A stretch of 64,000 nucleotides of DNA, taken from NCBI GenBank assembly GCA_030272585.1, contig BSYQ01000001.1:10369001-10433000 (forward strand), given 5' to 3'. The notes beneath the pieces were generated by a model. The model did no database searches. It had not been told where the DNA came from and saw nothing but the letters and a program-made list of their open reading frames with translations. Positions 1 to 12,800 of the stretch are shown here, in pieces. This DNA is from Bryopsis sp. KO-2023 (Eukaryota > Chlorophyta > Ulvophyceae > Bryopsidales > Bryopsidaceae). The number at the start of each line of letters is the position of its first letter. Position 1 is the stretch's first letter. The translations under genes and the position numbers were made by a program.

Positions 1-199
1 CACACTGAGAACGACATGGAAACACTCCGGATTGATACGTGTGTCGACATCAAAATTCCCCTTGGTCAGGTCGATCGATCAATAGTTTTGCAATAGTATG
101 AAGGTGGGTGGGGTGGGAGGGACCCAAAAAAAGAAACTCGGCATTTCATTTAGATTCGATGGACCAGAAATTGGGATGCCCAAGCTGATGAGTGCCTAC

Positions 200-1302
200 C
201 TCAATCGATGCACAAGCTATCACAGCTGAAAGGGCCAGAGCTGCCATTTCTGGTGAACACATGTCCACCTTTAAACATCGGTCGACACTCGATACGGAGT
301 ATTGGCTGAATGCAGACATTGCACTATAAGCCACATTGTCGCCCACCTGAAAGAGAAACACACAAGGATTTGGTTTTTTTTTCAACCGATCGAACCCCCA
401 CACCATTCCCAACCGGAAATCTTCTACCTTACAGAACAAGCAAAAAACAACGACAAAAGAATCCACTGCGTATTTTACCGCCGTGCGACCCCTACCCAAG
501 CAATGATATAATCGCTCCACCTTAAGTGTGTCGACGTCTTTTCCCGTGGCCACCACAACTCCACAAGCCTCCGCTCCCAGTCCAAACTCTTCCAGTTCGG
601 TGTTTTTGGCAAAAATATGATCGCCCCTGGCCCTGAATGTCTCACATCCACCATTAATGCCGGCGTATTGCACACGCACCAGCACCTGAAAAATCACATC
701 GATTGATTTTGATCGATTGACCTCACCAAAGCATCTGAATATTTTTTTCTCTCTGAACCACCACTTTCCAAGAACAAGTATGCATGCCTGTTCACCATTT
801 TCTTGTGTGTGGAAATTAGATTGATTCTCGATTGTTTTGCTGAGTAAAAACTGCCAAAAACAACCCCCCGCTGCACTAGATGGAAATGAAAGGTGTGCAT
901 GAGAATCCAAATAGGATCCCTATGCACAGGAAACCAAAAAGAAAAAGAGTTGCGGCAAGAAATGGGCAGCACCACATTTACATTTGCCAGCCAGCATGAT
1001 TCTCATATTACAACAAGAGGCTGGAAGCATTTAACATATTTGCAACACCAAATATATATATCATTCAATTCACCTCGTTTTCAGCTGGTGTCGGTAATGG
1101 CTTTTCAACCACAGTGGCTACATCCCTGAAACTGTCCCCAGTTTTCTTCGCAACCAGCCTCTTGTATGTTTTGGGAAGTTTCACCTTGGTCTTAGCCGCG
1201 CCAGCAGCCCCAGACTGTCAAAGCAAAACATTTAGTCATTCTTTTCTCAGTGAGCAACAACCCTACATCAGCAGAAATAGGGGGTTCTGTTGAGGATGCC
1301 AT
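200..1302 (-). CDS. ZADH2-like zinc-binding dehydrogenase / quinone oxidoreductase, 5' part
   Basis: Four exons read on the minus strand: 1302-1267, 1214-1074, 685-521 and 346-200. All junctions are phase 0 with GT-AG borders. The remainder of the gene lies beyond base 1, so about 163 residues are visible. The protein starts MASSTEPPISAD, then has a PKTYKRLVAKKTGDSFRDVA stretch, followed by the GroES-like fold of medium-chain reductases (VRVQYAGIN, then GLGAEACGVVVATGKDV, then VGDNVAY). This order matches prostaglandin reductase-3/ZADH2 and related NADPH-dependent quinone oxidoreductases. The NADPH-binding Rossmann half is not in the window, so substrate cannot be judged. No convincing fifth exon was found in bases 1-199. 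A general zeta-crystallin-like oxidoreductase is the main alternative. Confidence 0.75.
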
Positions 1303-1939
1303 GAGACCCTGATGTCAAGCAAAATCTACCATTCAACTTTTCAAATTCGTAGGAGTTTCCATGTTGGATGTCACGTGGGGCTACGTACGCTAGTGGGCTC
1401 TGCACGAGGAATGCCTTTCACCAACTTTGTAGAGCGTTTGACTGGTGCCGGATTCCAGCCAATGGCCGTCGACCGGATTTGCATCCTGTTGAGATGTCGA
1501 GGGGAGGCTGTGGGCTCACTCTTTGGGGTGAAGACTTGCGCACCTGTCAAATCCAATTTGTTTGTGAATCTGTGGTAAATGGCGGCGGAATCGTTCCCTT
1601 AAGAAGCAACCAAGACTATGCTTGGAACGATACGCTTATTGTATCGTTTTACAACACCAACCCCGAACCAACACAACAGGTTGGTTTGGATGCGGGAAAA
1701 AAGGTTGGATTAATTGCAGGGTTGGGGTGCCATCACACATGCAGCAATTTCGCCTTGCATTATCAAAAAATTTACATTCTAGACCTTCCAGCTTGTCTGA
1801 GATAACTATAGCTAGCTGAAGCAACATAAAGCTTTACATCACAATGTCTAGCACTCTTTGAGTACAAACTCCCCCCCAGCCCCCCCCCCAAAAAAAAGAA
1901 AAAACCCAAAAAAGACACCTTCCACAAAAAAAGAAAACA
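1303..1939. other. Intergenic, no gene recognised
   Basis: This stretch lies between the 5' end of the dehydrogenase and the 3' end of the URB2-like gene. It has short open frames on the plus strand (for example 1312-1578) without recognisable domains or splice support. A C-run passing directly into an A-run sits near 1868-1900. Confidence 0.5.
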
Positions 1940-4900
1940 TCAAACTCGAATTTTCTTTCGCTTGGAATCCTCAATTTTCAACCCATCCATAACGAACCGG
2001 GACTCCTCTGAATCCACCATTGCAAAGAGATGCTTTCTTTTCAGCCTGTTGGTCGCTGAATAAACCTCCATCGCAGTCTCGGTCAATCTCGCCACTACCC
2101 CAACACCCTGGACACTTTCTAATCTCTTGATTTTAGCAATCGCTTCCACAAATTCCATCACCAAATCTAACCCGAAAGAATCCAATTTCCCTCGAACCTT
2201 GGCCAACCTGGCGGCTGCGGTGCCTACACTATCTGCGCATTGCACCAACACAGGTTGACTGATCCCTGAATCCAGCCAATCCACCAAGGTGCGCAACAGT
2301 GCCCTAAAGCTGGAGAGCAATCCAGCAATGCACACATGGATGAATTGGGCTGTTTGCTTGGAGGCCAGGCAATTCAAAATAGAGCAACACTCGATAAAAA
2401 TCCCGGGACCACATGCAACATCAGCCCTGACTTCTCGCCAGCCGAAGAGCAACGCCCCGATTCGACAAGAACTCAAAATGAACGATCTGGCATCATGCCT
2501 ATCTACACTTCTTGATAAAACCACGATTGCCCTCAATAAGCAACACACACTGGAGCTCCGCAGCCCCCTATCCATCGATTCGTACCGTGACGAAGTGGAG
2601 ATGCAGGACACTACATCCATAACCACACCCACGCATTTCCTTCGTAATTTTGACCTCGGCTGGCCCGCGGTCAACCCCGCATTAAGAATCTGAGACCAAG
2701 CGTACAAATCAGGACAATTTTTGCCATCCCCAAGAGCTTGCAAAACCTTTCTAATCATGGAATCGTACATCGTCCATTCACATCTTGACACTGCATGTGC
2801 TAAGCTGACTACACTCTGGATGATAGCTTGCCTCAATTCCGACACCTCCGAGTTTTCCCCATCCACGAGTATGGTGGGGTTGCTGTCGGTCAGACTGGAG
2901 GACTGGAGGGTGGGGTCCAGAGGGAGGGGCTTTGGCAATGACATCAAAATGCGTGCATGAAATCTTACCAATCCAACCCAAGCATCAACGCCAGGTAGAG
3001 GATCAAAACTACCCAGACAGCTTCCAATCACACTCAGCAAATCGACCAGACCAACCAGACTGTATGTCGGCATTTTAGACAACCTTTCTTGAGATAGCGA
3101 ATCCAGAATGGTTGCCAATAAATCATATACTTTGGCGATTGAAGGGGGGAGCTTGCTTGACGGTAAGCTAGATCGTTTTGAGTTTACTCGATGTAACCGA
3201 AGGAGGCCAGCCACAGAATGGCAAAGAGAGCCAAAGCACCACGACACCAATGTCTGCAGAAAAATCAAGGAATTGATCAGCTTGAGCAATATTCCCCCGA
3301 AAAAAATCGTGGCAATATGTCTTGAAAAATGCATTAAAAAGAGAGTGGAGACTCTCGATAATCCTAAGGTTACATCCACTCATTCCATTGATCAATGTCG
3401 AGAGCTTAAGCTCAGTATAGTACAAAAAAATTGCAAAATGGCTTGGTGTTTTTGACCTCACCTTAGGCTGACCCTCACCATCATTCCGGAGCAACAAAAA
3501 TCTCTCAAACTCAGCCACACAGCGTTTCTCCACAGGTTTCATGGACTTCTTGACCGATTTCCTAAAAACCTCATCCCCAGGCCTCCTCAACCTTTGTAAA
3601 TGTCCCCGAACAACACCAACTTGCACACCAAACCGCACACACTCATTCCCCAGTGTGTCCAAATCCTCCATCTCCAGCTGGTCGCAATTTGCCAATCCCA
3701 ATGACCCCAGTGATTTCAGCATATCGCTGAAATGCTGGTCATTTCCACCAGTTACCCCCATTTGCATCACAGCCCCCGTCAGCGCAATCAAGAAATTAAG
3801 CTGAGGTTTTTTGAGGCTCGTTTCCACACACACAAGCGCAATCCATCTAAGCACCCCAGCACAGCACTTGGTGAAAGTGGATTCCATGGGACTCCAATTT
3901 TCTCTGAGAAGAAAAACTGCAGTTCCAAGACCAATGGACAAGCCTAGCTTCAAGCCCTTCCCCATGCTTTCACACGGAAAACGACTCGCCAACTGAAAGA
4001 CCTCAGCCAGCCTATTCAACCCATTCTCCTGAGATCCCTTGCGACCATTCCCAACAACAGAATAGGCACCGCCCCCCAACCCACCCTGAGAATTCAACCC
4101 CTCCATCCACTGTGATATTGAGCTCTTGTTAGATAACATTTTGAAGAATTCCTTTGGATTGCCGGGATCAGGGGTTGCTTTGGTCTGTGAAAACCCAGAC
4201 AGACCACCACCCAGCAAGCTGTACACCACTTCGCCCACTGCTTGTACCAATCCCTCCACAATGCACTCACTCACAAATGTGTCAGGATCTGAAAGCAACC
4301 TCCATGTTGCGTTCTCCATAGCATTCCGCTCCGAATCGCTTTTCCCAGAAGAGTGAGATCCTATCAATATTACTTTTTTCAGCACACACATGAGCTGCTC
4401 CTTCGAAGCATGTGGGCTCCAAAGCAAAAACGAATCGCACAGGTCTACCCAGCTAGAAGCCAGCATTTCCGATTCTCGGCTTGCCTGTGATGGTGGGCTT
4501 GCAACTATGCCACCATAGATCTGATCATAGCTTTCCAATGGAATACAATCGAGGATGGCATTTGTCAGCCCCTCTGGTGATTCTCTGGCTGGGCTAATCG
4601 TTCCATTGGACATTGCATTGCTTGGTGGTGATATATCGGAGGGTAGATATTTCTCTTTCATGTGCACCGAACTCAATGCATGAAGCTTTTGCATCAGGCA
4701 CTCCAGCGCAGTCCTTTGCCAAGCCATTGCATTCCCCCTTGTCAGACTTGCATGTTGGCCAACGTGTTGCTTTTTGACCTCCTCAACAATCCTGAACAAA
4801 AGCCTTCCATTCAATGCATCCATGTTGGTATACTCTTCCAGCAATGGGGGAGTGATGGCTGGATCCATCAATGCACAGCTTTGGTACAGACGACTACAGG

Positions 4901-6806
4901 AACCGCAAACTTGCAGCATGGCCAATACAAGCCATGACCCTTTTATTCCATCGTTTTTCAACGGAAATTCTGTCAAGGTTTCGGCTGCCGAACTGCATGC
5001 CACTTCTCCATGCATGGACGCCTTGATGGCGGCTGCAATCGGGGCTGCTTCAGATAAGGTCACCTTCATGCTTTGCAATATGCATACAACGATTTCGCTC
5101 ATGCATCTGACTGCATTCCCACCCATGTCTTTCTTGCATCGAGAAAAATCCCCAAGAGCACATTTCAGCAAGTCTGAATTTTGCATCGGAGGTGCATTCC
5201 ACACACACTCAGACAGGATCCTTAAAGCTTCCCCAGAAATAGCAACAGTCGTTTTCCCGGACCCCCACTCCCCTTCGTTGAGTCTATTCAGTACAGACGC
5301 CAACAAAATATCCAGCTGGCGAACCTCACTGTATGCTGTGATTAGTAAACCCAACATATCTCCACCCCCCGCCATTTCCTCGTCAGACCCTGAATCGCAC
5401 TGCTGAGACTCCATGAAGGCTAGATCCAGGATTTGCTCAAGGTGGGGATGGACGACTCTATGTTCCATTTTCAGCAATTTTTTCACCACTCCTGAAACTG
5501 CTGCAGTCAATCCATCCCAAACAGGGCCCTCCCCAGTTTTCCGCCGCTTGGATGTCAGACATGGACCCACCCCAGCCATCACAGTGTCCAACAGAGTTTG
5601 CAGAACTGACATTTGCAGAGGGGCACTGGTGTCGGTGGGACGGTATGCGCCAGTCTCGATAACCACCGACAAAAGCCCCTCCATTGCTGAAATGTTATGC
5701 ACCCAGGAATCAGGCTCCGATGCTTTTCTTTTTTTCCCAACTGTGTCGTTCGACGAGCTCGAAGGCAGAGCAATGGCTACAAATGTTGCAAAAAAGGAAA
5801 ATCCTAAATTGGGCAAGTCTTGCTCTGCTGATGGCATCTCTTTTGCACGTAATTGTTTGCATAGGTGATCCAGCATCCAGGGTAGCCCCTGTAAAACGGC
5901 CACCTTTGTCTTTCCCACTCCATGGATTTCGGTCTGCAGCTTTTTGAAGAACAAGCCAGCATTACTCTTGTCTGTTTTCCTCCCTCCTATGCTCCTCCAT
6001 TGGGGGTTCTCTCCACCCATTTGCCCTGCGGCAAATTTCTTGAAATCTTCCAAGTACACTGGGTTGAACAACGCCGACCCAAGGAACGTTTTCAAAGAAT
6101 TTTCCACTGATTCGAGTTCATTGCCACTTGCATGGATGCACTCGAGGGCGGGAAAAAGCAGTTTCGCCAATATTGGGGTGAACCAGGGCTTTTCTTCCCT
6201 CTGCAGCAAAATGCACTGGCTCGCAAGGAACCCGATCAAATGCTTCGAGTGGGAGCCTCTCGGAAACGCCAAGGTCGATGAAATGCACGCTTCAAGCAGC
6301 TCCACCCATTTCTCCGCCCTGTCGAAGTGGCTGAGCGTGAATCTCGCATGGATCGTTTCGAACACAGCTAACAGATCTTCCGCGAACCCGTCCACCGCCT
6401 CCGCGTCGCCTTCGCTGGACCAGTGCAAAATGCCAAGCCGTGCGGCCATCGTCAATTTCTTGTTGAGCGAGTCTCCGTCCAAACTTTCCGACTCCAACAC
6501 TCGCGCCAACAGACGCCAAAGACGTCGGTCAGTCCTCGCCGACTCAGCACAGTCGGCGCTGCACAAGATGTGCTGCAAAACCTCCACCAGCGACCTCACA
6601 TAGCCGTCCCTCACGACACACGGGATCCACGATGACGCTTCCGCCTTCGAGGAGGGATTCTGGAAGAGGGTCGCTGAAATCTGCGCCGCCGCCCGGAAAC
6701 GCTCATCTCCGGACAGCTCCTTGTGCGACAAAGATTTTATACTCCCTGTAGATAATTCGGTCAAGTCGCACCTCCCGCCGGTGTCCGTATTCTTGGCCTC
6801 CCCCAT
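1940..6806 (-). CDS. Large helical nucleolar protein, URB2/Npa2-like
   Basis: Two exons (6806-3462 and 3253-1940) joined by one 208-base GT-AG intron in phase 0 give 1,552 residues. The start is MGEAKNTDTGG and the basic tail ends SKRKKIRV. The protein is almost wholly helical and leucine-rich without catalytic motifs, as expected for a HEAT-like scaffold. A block reading VVHPHLEQILDLAF, followed after an acidic stretch by LLITAYSEVRQLDILLASVL, resembles the conserved 'YAKLRQV' region of URB2, and human URB2 is of similar length (about 1,520 residues). URB2 acts in the nucleolus in early 60S pre-ribosome assembly. The match is from memory and weak, so another HEAT-type protein such as FANCI remains possible. 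It diverges from UFD1 across a 296-base promoter. Only one intron in almost 5 kb is low for this window. Confidence 0.5.
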
Positions 6807-7102
6807 TTTCCCGAACCTTGCGCAACAGGCGCCAGAAACTCGGCCCCAAACAGAAAAAACGAAGGCCGAAGCTGTACGAAATCTGTACGGCGCTTAGTCA
6901 AGAGCGATCAACGTCATGTTTGGCTGTCAAAAAAATACAGCTTCTGACGCTCTTGGACGATCGAGCGCCCCTCTGCTGCTGCTCAACAGTTTCTGTTTCA
7001 CGAAGCACGTGGGTTCACAGGCCGCCTTTATTCTACACACTGCCCCTCTTCAGCGCGGTCCATTCTTCATCAAGTTCAGAAAAACAGACGAGCAGAAGCA
7101 AA
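6807..7102. promoter_or_regulatory. Divergent promoter, URB2-like / UFD1
   Basis: 296 bases separate the start codons of two genes transcribed away from each other, so the control sequences of both must lie largely here. No TATA box or other named element stands out. An open frame continues upstream of the UFD1 start through this stretch but lacks UFD1 homology. Confidence 0.6.
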
Positions 7103-8882
7103 ATGTTTGGTCGACTCGGAGGCTATTTCGGGGGTACATTTGACGCCCGATACCGCACGTACCCTGTCGCGTTTCTGGACAAGCTCCAAGCCGAAGAGGG
7201 TGACAAAGTGATGTTGCCACCATCAGCGCTCGAGAGGCTCTCGCAGCTGCACGTCGAGTACCCGATGCTCTTCAAAGTAGAAAATCCCCAGACGGGGCGG
7301 TCGACGCACTGCGGGGTGCTGGAATTCACGGCCGAGGAGGGGATAGTGTACATGCCCTACTGGATGATGCAGAATCTGTGTTTGAACGACGGCGACGTTG
7401 TGAGTTTCACCAACGTTAGCTTGCCGAAAGGGACATATGTCAAGTTGCAGCCAGTGACGTCGGATTTTTTGGATATTTGCAATCCAAAAGCTGTTCTGGA
7501 GAAGAGCCTTCGAAGCTACACTTGCCTCACCATAGGTAGGGTCCAGCCGAGGCTGTGAGATATCATTTTTGTGTCTTATTCTGACATAATGGCAGTGATG
7601 GGGTGGAGAAAGTTTTAAGAATGTTGGGTGGCAGGGTCCACATTGAAAGGTGTGGGGATTTCTTTCCATACACCTCGAATGCCATCCTCACTGTTTTCCT
7701 GTAGATGATTCTTTTTCAGAATTTGGTGGCCATTGGGTTTTTGAACGTATTTCCTTTGCTTTTATTTCTTTTTCTTCGTTATTGTGGTGTGAGGGAAAAA
7801 GTGTCACTTCGTTGTTTGTTTTTTTATGATTGGTAACTGAAACAGGGTGGTTCTGTTCATTGCCATCGCATATTAGTCATGGTGCTGCTGCACCCCCTTC
7901 TGCCTGACTCTCTCACCTCTTCTTTTTTAACCCCTAAGAATCCTATGCACCAATTTTCAGACTCCAACAGCTTTTTTTGTTGGGTGCGTGTAAAGGTGAC
8001 AACATAGCTATCAACTACAACAACAGAAAATACGAAATAGAGGTTCGGGAGGCGAAACCTGGGCCAGCGATATCCGTGGTGGAAACGGATTGTGAAGTGG
8101 ATTTCGAAGCCCCAAAGGATTACAAACCTCCGGAGCCAAAGCCAGTCGAGCCGGTGGACGATGAAATGAACACGGATGAGGTCGAGGAGGAGGAAACCAA
8201 GGATGAAAATGTGATGTGGGCTTTCAGCGGAACCGGGGCACGACTCGATGGAAAGCCTCTCAACTCAGCAGCAGCTCCAGTGAAGGTACGCTACGACTCC
8301 GGGAATTGCATTTGTGTTCCGGAAAGAATATAAATTTTTTTGATGAAGTTTGCAGTTATAAGTTTCTTTCTCATCAACACTTCATGGTTTGGTTCAAACC
8401 GAGGGAATCCTTCTTTCCAACATTTTGTTTTGAGCTCGGGCGTTGCCGGCAGATTTTTTCATGACAGCCAAAACTTGCTCCTTTGTTGAAGTTTGCAGAA
8501 AGTGACTGTGGCTTTCGCAGAGCCCAACAGAATTGGCATGCAAGAGCCTATGTGTGGTCGAATAGTGAAATGAAGGTGATGTGCTTTTTCCCAGGTCGAT
8601 CTGAGTGAAGGTACAGGGATCAGGCTCCCTCCACCCCCCGAGCCAGAAACGAAGGCCTCCACGTCAGCAAGTTCGGCACCCAATGGCCAGAAGGCAGGAA
8701 AAGTAGTTTTTGGTGGAGGCAATCGATTGCTGGAAAAGCTGAACAAATCGAAGCAAGGGGAAGCTGCTCCGCCCCCAGCCAAGACCAAATCCAAGGAGGA
8801 GAAAAAGAAAGATGATACGGACGACGGAGAGAAATCAAACTTCTCAGCGTTTTCTGGGAAGGGGTTCTCTTTGAAAGGGTAG
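7103..8882 (+). CDS. UFD1: Ubiquitin fusion degradation protein 1
   Basis: Three exons (7103-7535, 7996-8285, 8595-8882) with consistent phases give 336 residues. The N-terminal double-psi beta-barrel domain is clear: FDARYRTYPVAFLDK, then GDKVMLPPSALERLSQL, YPMLFKV, CGVLEFTAEEGIVYMPYWMM and LPKGTYVKLQP. The second exon carries GDNIAINYNNRKYEIEV and VDFEAPKDYKPPEP, both hallmarks of UFD1. The C-terminal half is charged and low in complexity, where the family binds Npl4 and p97/Cdc48. UFD1-Npl4 is the cofactor that lets Cdc48 extract polyubiquitinated substrates, including ER-associated degradation clients. I chose the start at 7103 because MFGRLGGYFG aligns with the family N-terminus. Length is close to the human protein (about 307). 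Confidence 0.96.
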
Positions 8883-9377
8883 CAGTTGGCAGTGCGAGGA
8901 AAAAAAAATTGCTTGAAACAGGATCGGTTTTGCTGTGCAAGGTAGAAGAGATTATAGAATTTGTCGGGGGTGTTATGAATAATGAGCAAAGTCGTGGAGT
9001 GGGTAAAGTTTGGAGAGAAGGGCTGTAAAACGAGAGGGGTGCTGTGTTGGGAATAGTTTTTCATGGGTTTGTAAACTGGGCTTGGTTTGTCTCGATGATG
9101 AAAAGGGCGGATAATGAAATATAGCTTGCTTTTCTTGAAACCTCCACAGTTTTGAAAGTAGAACCCCAGCAATCAAATCCACTGTATAAGAGATGTGTAT
9201 AGTGGCTGCGTAAAGGAGAGGTGTTTTGATCAATTGACAGGTGGAAGTACGAGGGACGGCTTAATTGGAAAGGTGTTTACAGAAATGCTGTTTCTTTCCA
9301 CATTGTGATTTGTGGGGAAACCTGATTAAATTCATATTTTTGAAAAAAAACTCAGGAACCATTCATGTTTCTGGTGG
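8883..9377. other. Convergent 3' intergenic region
   Basis: This stretch separates the UFD1 stop from the putative end of the small minus-strand gene. Open frames on the minus strand here are antisense shadows of UFD1 or lack homology. Nothing else was recognised. Confidence 0.4.
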
Positions 9378-9735
9378 TTATCTTGGAAAATTTGCTCCAT
9401 TTCCCTGAAATTTGGTCCCTCGCTGGAACTGTGCATGAAACAAAGAGAGGGACATACCAAATCACACACACAAGTTTTCAGCCAATCCAAGGCATCTCTG
9501 TATCCTTGTTTTTTGAAAACCTTGGCCCATTCTACTTGGTGTTCAGGTGGCAATATTCCCCTTGGGGGTGGGGTGGGGAAGGAAGCTGTTTTTCTTTTCT
9601 TGAGCTGCTCCTGTATTGGCTTTTCTGCAATCTTCTTCCGTTGATCGTGAGGCTTCATGTTGAGCAAGGGATATTCGATTACCCCTCACTTGATGAGGAG
9701 AAGCCAACATAACCAATGTGCGCTGCCGATTCATG
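9378..9735 (-). CDS. Small protein of unknown function
   Basis: A tentative three-exon model starts at ATG 9735 (MNRQRTLVMLASPHQ). An intron of about 55 bases leads into a basic, proline-containing exon (KPIQEQLKKRKTASFP, then PPRGILPPEHQVEWAKVFKK). A second intron of about 53 bases leads to a stop at 9378-9380. The total is about 80 residues. The frame is open across the central exon and both introns have plausible GT-AG ends, but such short introns make the model uncertain. If the second intron is not spliced, the frame runs to 9332. A short basic N-terminus could be a mitochondrial targeting signal. No family is recognised. Its start is only 144 bases from the putative start of the Ycf45-like gene, so the two may share a promoter. 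Confidence 0.4.
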
Positions 9736-9879
9736 ACCATTTTCGTTCACCGATCTCTGTGCAATCGCGAATCCCTGTTGTCTTTATTCATAGGGAGAGA
9801 GAATAAGAATCCACCTTAATCCTGAAGTGGGCGTTTTCGGGAAGCGTGCGAAACGAACAGGTTACCCAGACATGCGGAG

Positions 9880-12800
9880 ATGCCTGGCATCACACACCGA
9901 ATCAAGCTGCTGCCAAAGGGCGTCGCTGCCTGCGTCCATTTTGGCTTGGGAGCGAGCCCCAGGTAGATCCTCCCGATCCAGTGCGATTTGCATGCAAAAA
10001 AGACTGCATTTGGAAAGAAACCACCCATTTGCACAGAAGGTCACATGTCCAGCTACATTTGAGGTCTGGTATGTCTGACGTGGCCGCAACTTCAATCCAA
10101 CCATGTTGGGTTCTTCTTGGGGAAAAACAGGGGTGTATCAGTCCTATCGATCTGGCCCACCTGCAGGAAAAATGTTATGATACTTCGAAAGTATATTTAT
10201 TGCATGTTGGGAATGCCCTGATCCCAACCCCATCTATGTGACAGGTGTGCCCCAGGATTTGGCATAGTTGAGGTGAGCTGAGGTTTTGTTACAACTCAGT
10301 GAGTTTTCTACATGAAGGGTATCGCACGAATGCAAAGTGCTAATGAATGGATTTCACAGGGGGTGTTGACCAGCGGGACTTCGATTGCTACCTATTGCAC
10401 CATTGCCAAGACAAGGTGATTGCGAAACTGCTAAATGGTTTCTATTCCCAATACTCTGAGGCAAGCCATAAAGCACGCAATCCACTGGAAATTCTTATAA
10501 TTTGGTCATATATTTTTGGCATTTGGAAAACCCCTGTGTTGTATTGTGAGATAGGGAATCGTCGCTGGATGAGCCATCATCACACTTTCCAAAGGGCTTC
10601 AAACCTGGCCAGCTGCTGCCCCAGAGCCATGGGTCCAGGCTTGCTTCCACCAATGCAAAAAAAAAAAAAAAAAATGGAGACGATATTATTGAAAGGCTTG
10701 GGCCGGCAGAAACTGACGATGCCAAGAATAGCGAATCGGGAGCCTGTGGCTCTCATGTGGCAGACTTGTATGCTCGCATGGTGGCCAGAAGGAAGTCAGC
10801 ACACACCATATCAGAGTCTGAGTTTGAGAGATCATTGGGGAAGTCCTCTGATAAAACCACCACACCAGTCTCAACAGAGGTTGAGAGATCGTTGGAAAAG
10901 TCATCTGATGAAACCACCACACCGGTCTCAACAGCAAAGCCAATGAATTCCTTCACTGAAGTACGACATGCTACGTTTGAAAAATCATCAGGGCCTGACT
11001 CGGAGTCGGAAAAAGCTGATATTGGCAAACTCTTGGAGGTGAGATTTTGCATTTGATGTAGGTTACACACATGGAACGAAATTTCATTGCATGTTTGAAT
11101 TCAGTTTTTTTTGCTGGGTTTGTTCCATGAGCAGAAGCTGCCAGCAGACATCGGTGGCCAATTGATGGAGCACGCAGACATCCACAATTTGATTGAGGTG
11201 GGGCTGAGTGAGATTCTGCTGAAAGAAATGTAGCTCAACCTCTGATTTAAGATTTGATTTTTTATTGTGTGCTGAAGCAGGTTGTGATGGACTTTGGCCG
11301 GAAACCGGAGGCACTCTTTGCTGATCACATTGAAACCCTCCGAGAGGAAGAGGTGAGCTTTGTTCTCCAACAAATGGCAAAGTGAAGGCGAAGGCATGGT
11401 TCCACCCACTGATTTGTGGGTTGGATGCAGATCACCACCGAGGATATAGAGCATGTTGCATCGAGTGTTGGAAAGTTTGGTTTCGATAATCGGGCTGGAA
11501 TCGAAGGGACGCTCCATCGTATAAGCTGCGCTCGCAACAGAGAGGGTGAAATCTATGGCTTGACATTAAGGATCGGGAAACCTATCGTCGGCCCAGCTGA
11601 TTTTTTGAGGGACATTGTCGCAGGTATCAGTCTCATTGGTTCTTCGCGAAATATGAGCAAAACACATGTGATTTGATGATTTTATGAGGATTGTGGATTG
11701 TGGCCAGATATGAAGTCGGTTTTGTTCCTTGGGCCTCCTGGCGTTGGGAAAACATCGGTGATTCGAGATGTAGCCAGAGTGTTGAGCACCGAGATGGGCC
11801 GAAGAGTGATGATAGTGGATACATCAAATGAAATCGCTGGTGATGGAAGCATCCCCCATCCCATTATCGGCAGAGCCAGAAGGTTGCTTGTGCCAGATAT
11901 AGAGCTTCAATTCAGTGTCATGGTACACTCCGGAAGCGCCTAATCTATCAGTGGATTTGGTTTGGAAACATTCTATGTGAATGGACAAAAAACAAGAAAG
12001 AAACCAAGAACCAAGGTCTCATTTATGTTCTCCAGATCGAAGCTGTGCAAAATCACCGGCCGGAAGTTATTATCGTGGATGAAATTGGGAGGTGGGAGGA
12101 ATCACAGGCATGTGTGTCTATAGCCCAGAGGGGGGTGCAAATCATAGCTACTGCCCATGGACAGACACTGGAAAACCTGATGAACAACTCTCCAATATCG
12201 GGGCTGGTTGGGGGCATCCAGACAGTTATTGTCGGGGATGTGACAGCCAGACAGAGAGCAGCTGATTCCGATCATGAAAAGCCGATGAAAAAGACGGTGA
12301 GTGTTCCATTTGTCTCAGTTTTGGAATTGTGCCCATCCTCTGACTGAGGAAAGTAATCATAGTCATTCTTTGTAATCTGTTGGCATATTTGGTGTTGATG
12401 CGTGCATGTCTTGCATGGCTTTTTGATGCAAGGTCCAAGAAAGACGTAGGCCAGCCCCTTTCCAGTACATCATTGAAATATCAAGTCGAAATGAATGGAT
12501 CGTACATCATACGGAAACCTCTGTGGACAGCTTCTTGCGAGGCATAGCGATCATCAAACCCAGCTCTGCATATACGCTTGGGACATCTTGTTCTGGCTAT
12601 GGGTAGGTGTCATGTGCTGCACTTTTCAAGGTTTCGTTGAATTCAGCTGCTGCAAACAGGTGAGACGGAGGGACCCTGAAAGTGGCGAAATATCAAAATC
12701 CACTATGATGCAAAGTCTCGAGGCCCCTGAGGCATTTTCAACGCAAGGTGAGTGGTGATAGACTCGGTACATTTGTTGGGATCTCGAAAGCTCTTGGCAT

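Noticed and set aside
1312-1805. Two overlapping plus-strand frames between the dehydrogenase and the URB2-like gene
   Set aside because: No family resemblance, no splice context, and the frames overlap each other. Could be chance in moderately GC-rich DNA.
3541-6635. Many plus-strand open frames up to 219 codons
   Set aside because: They lie opposite the long URB2-like frame, have no homology and show no splice structure, so they are antisense shadows.
6818-7102. Upstream extension of the UFD1 frame to an earlier ATG
   Set aside because: The extra 95 residues have no UFD1 homology and the family N-terminus aligns at 7103. It would also consume the whole divergent promoter.
9400-9470. A 29-base intron between GTATGT and CACAG in the small minus-strand gene
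   Set aside because: Far shorter than any other intron supported here. The next acceptor, giving about 53 bases, is more plausible.
10347-10946. 199-codon plus-strand frame overlapping the second exon of the Ycf45-like gene
   Set aside because: It is in a different frame from the exon that continues in phase into the conserved core, and it passes through the A-run with no homology.
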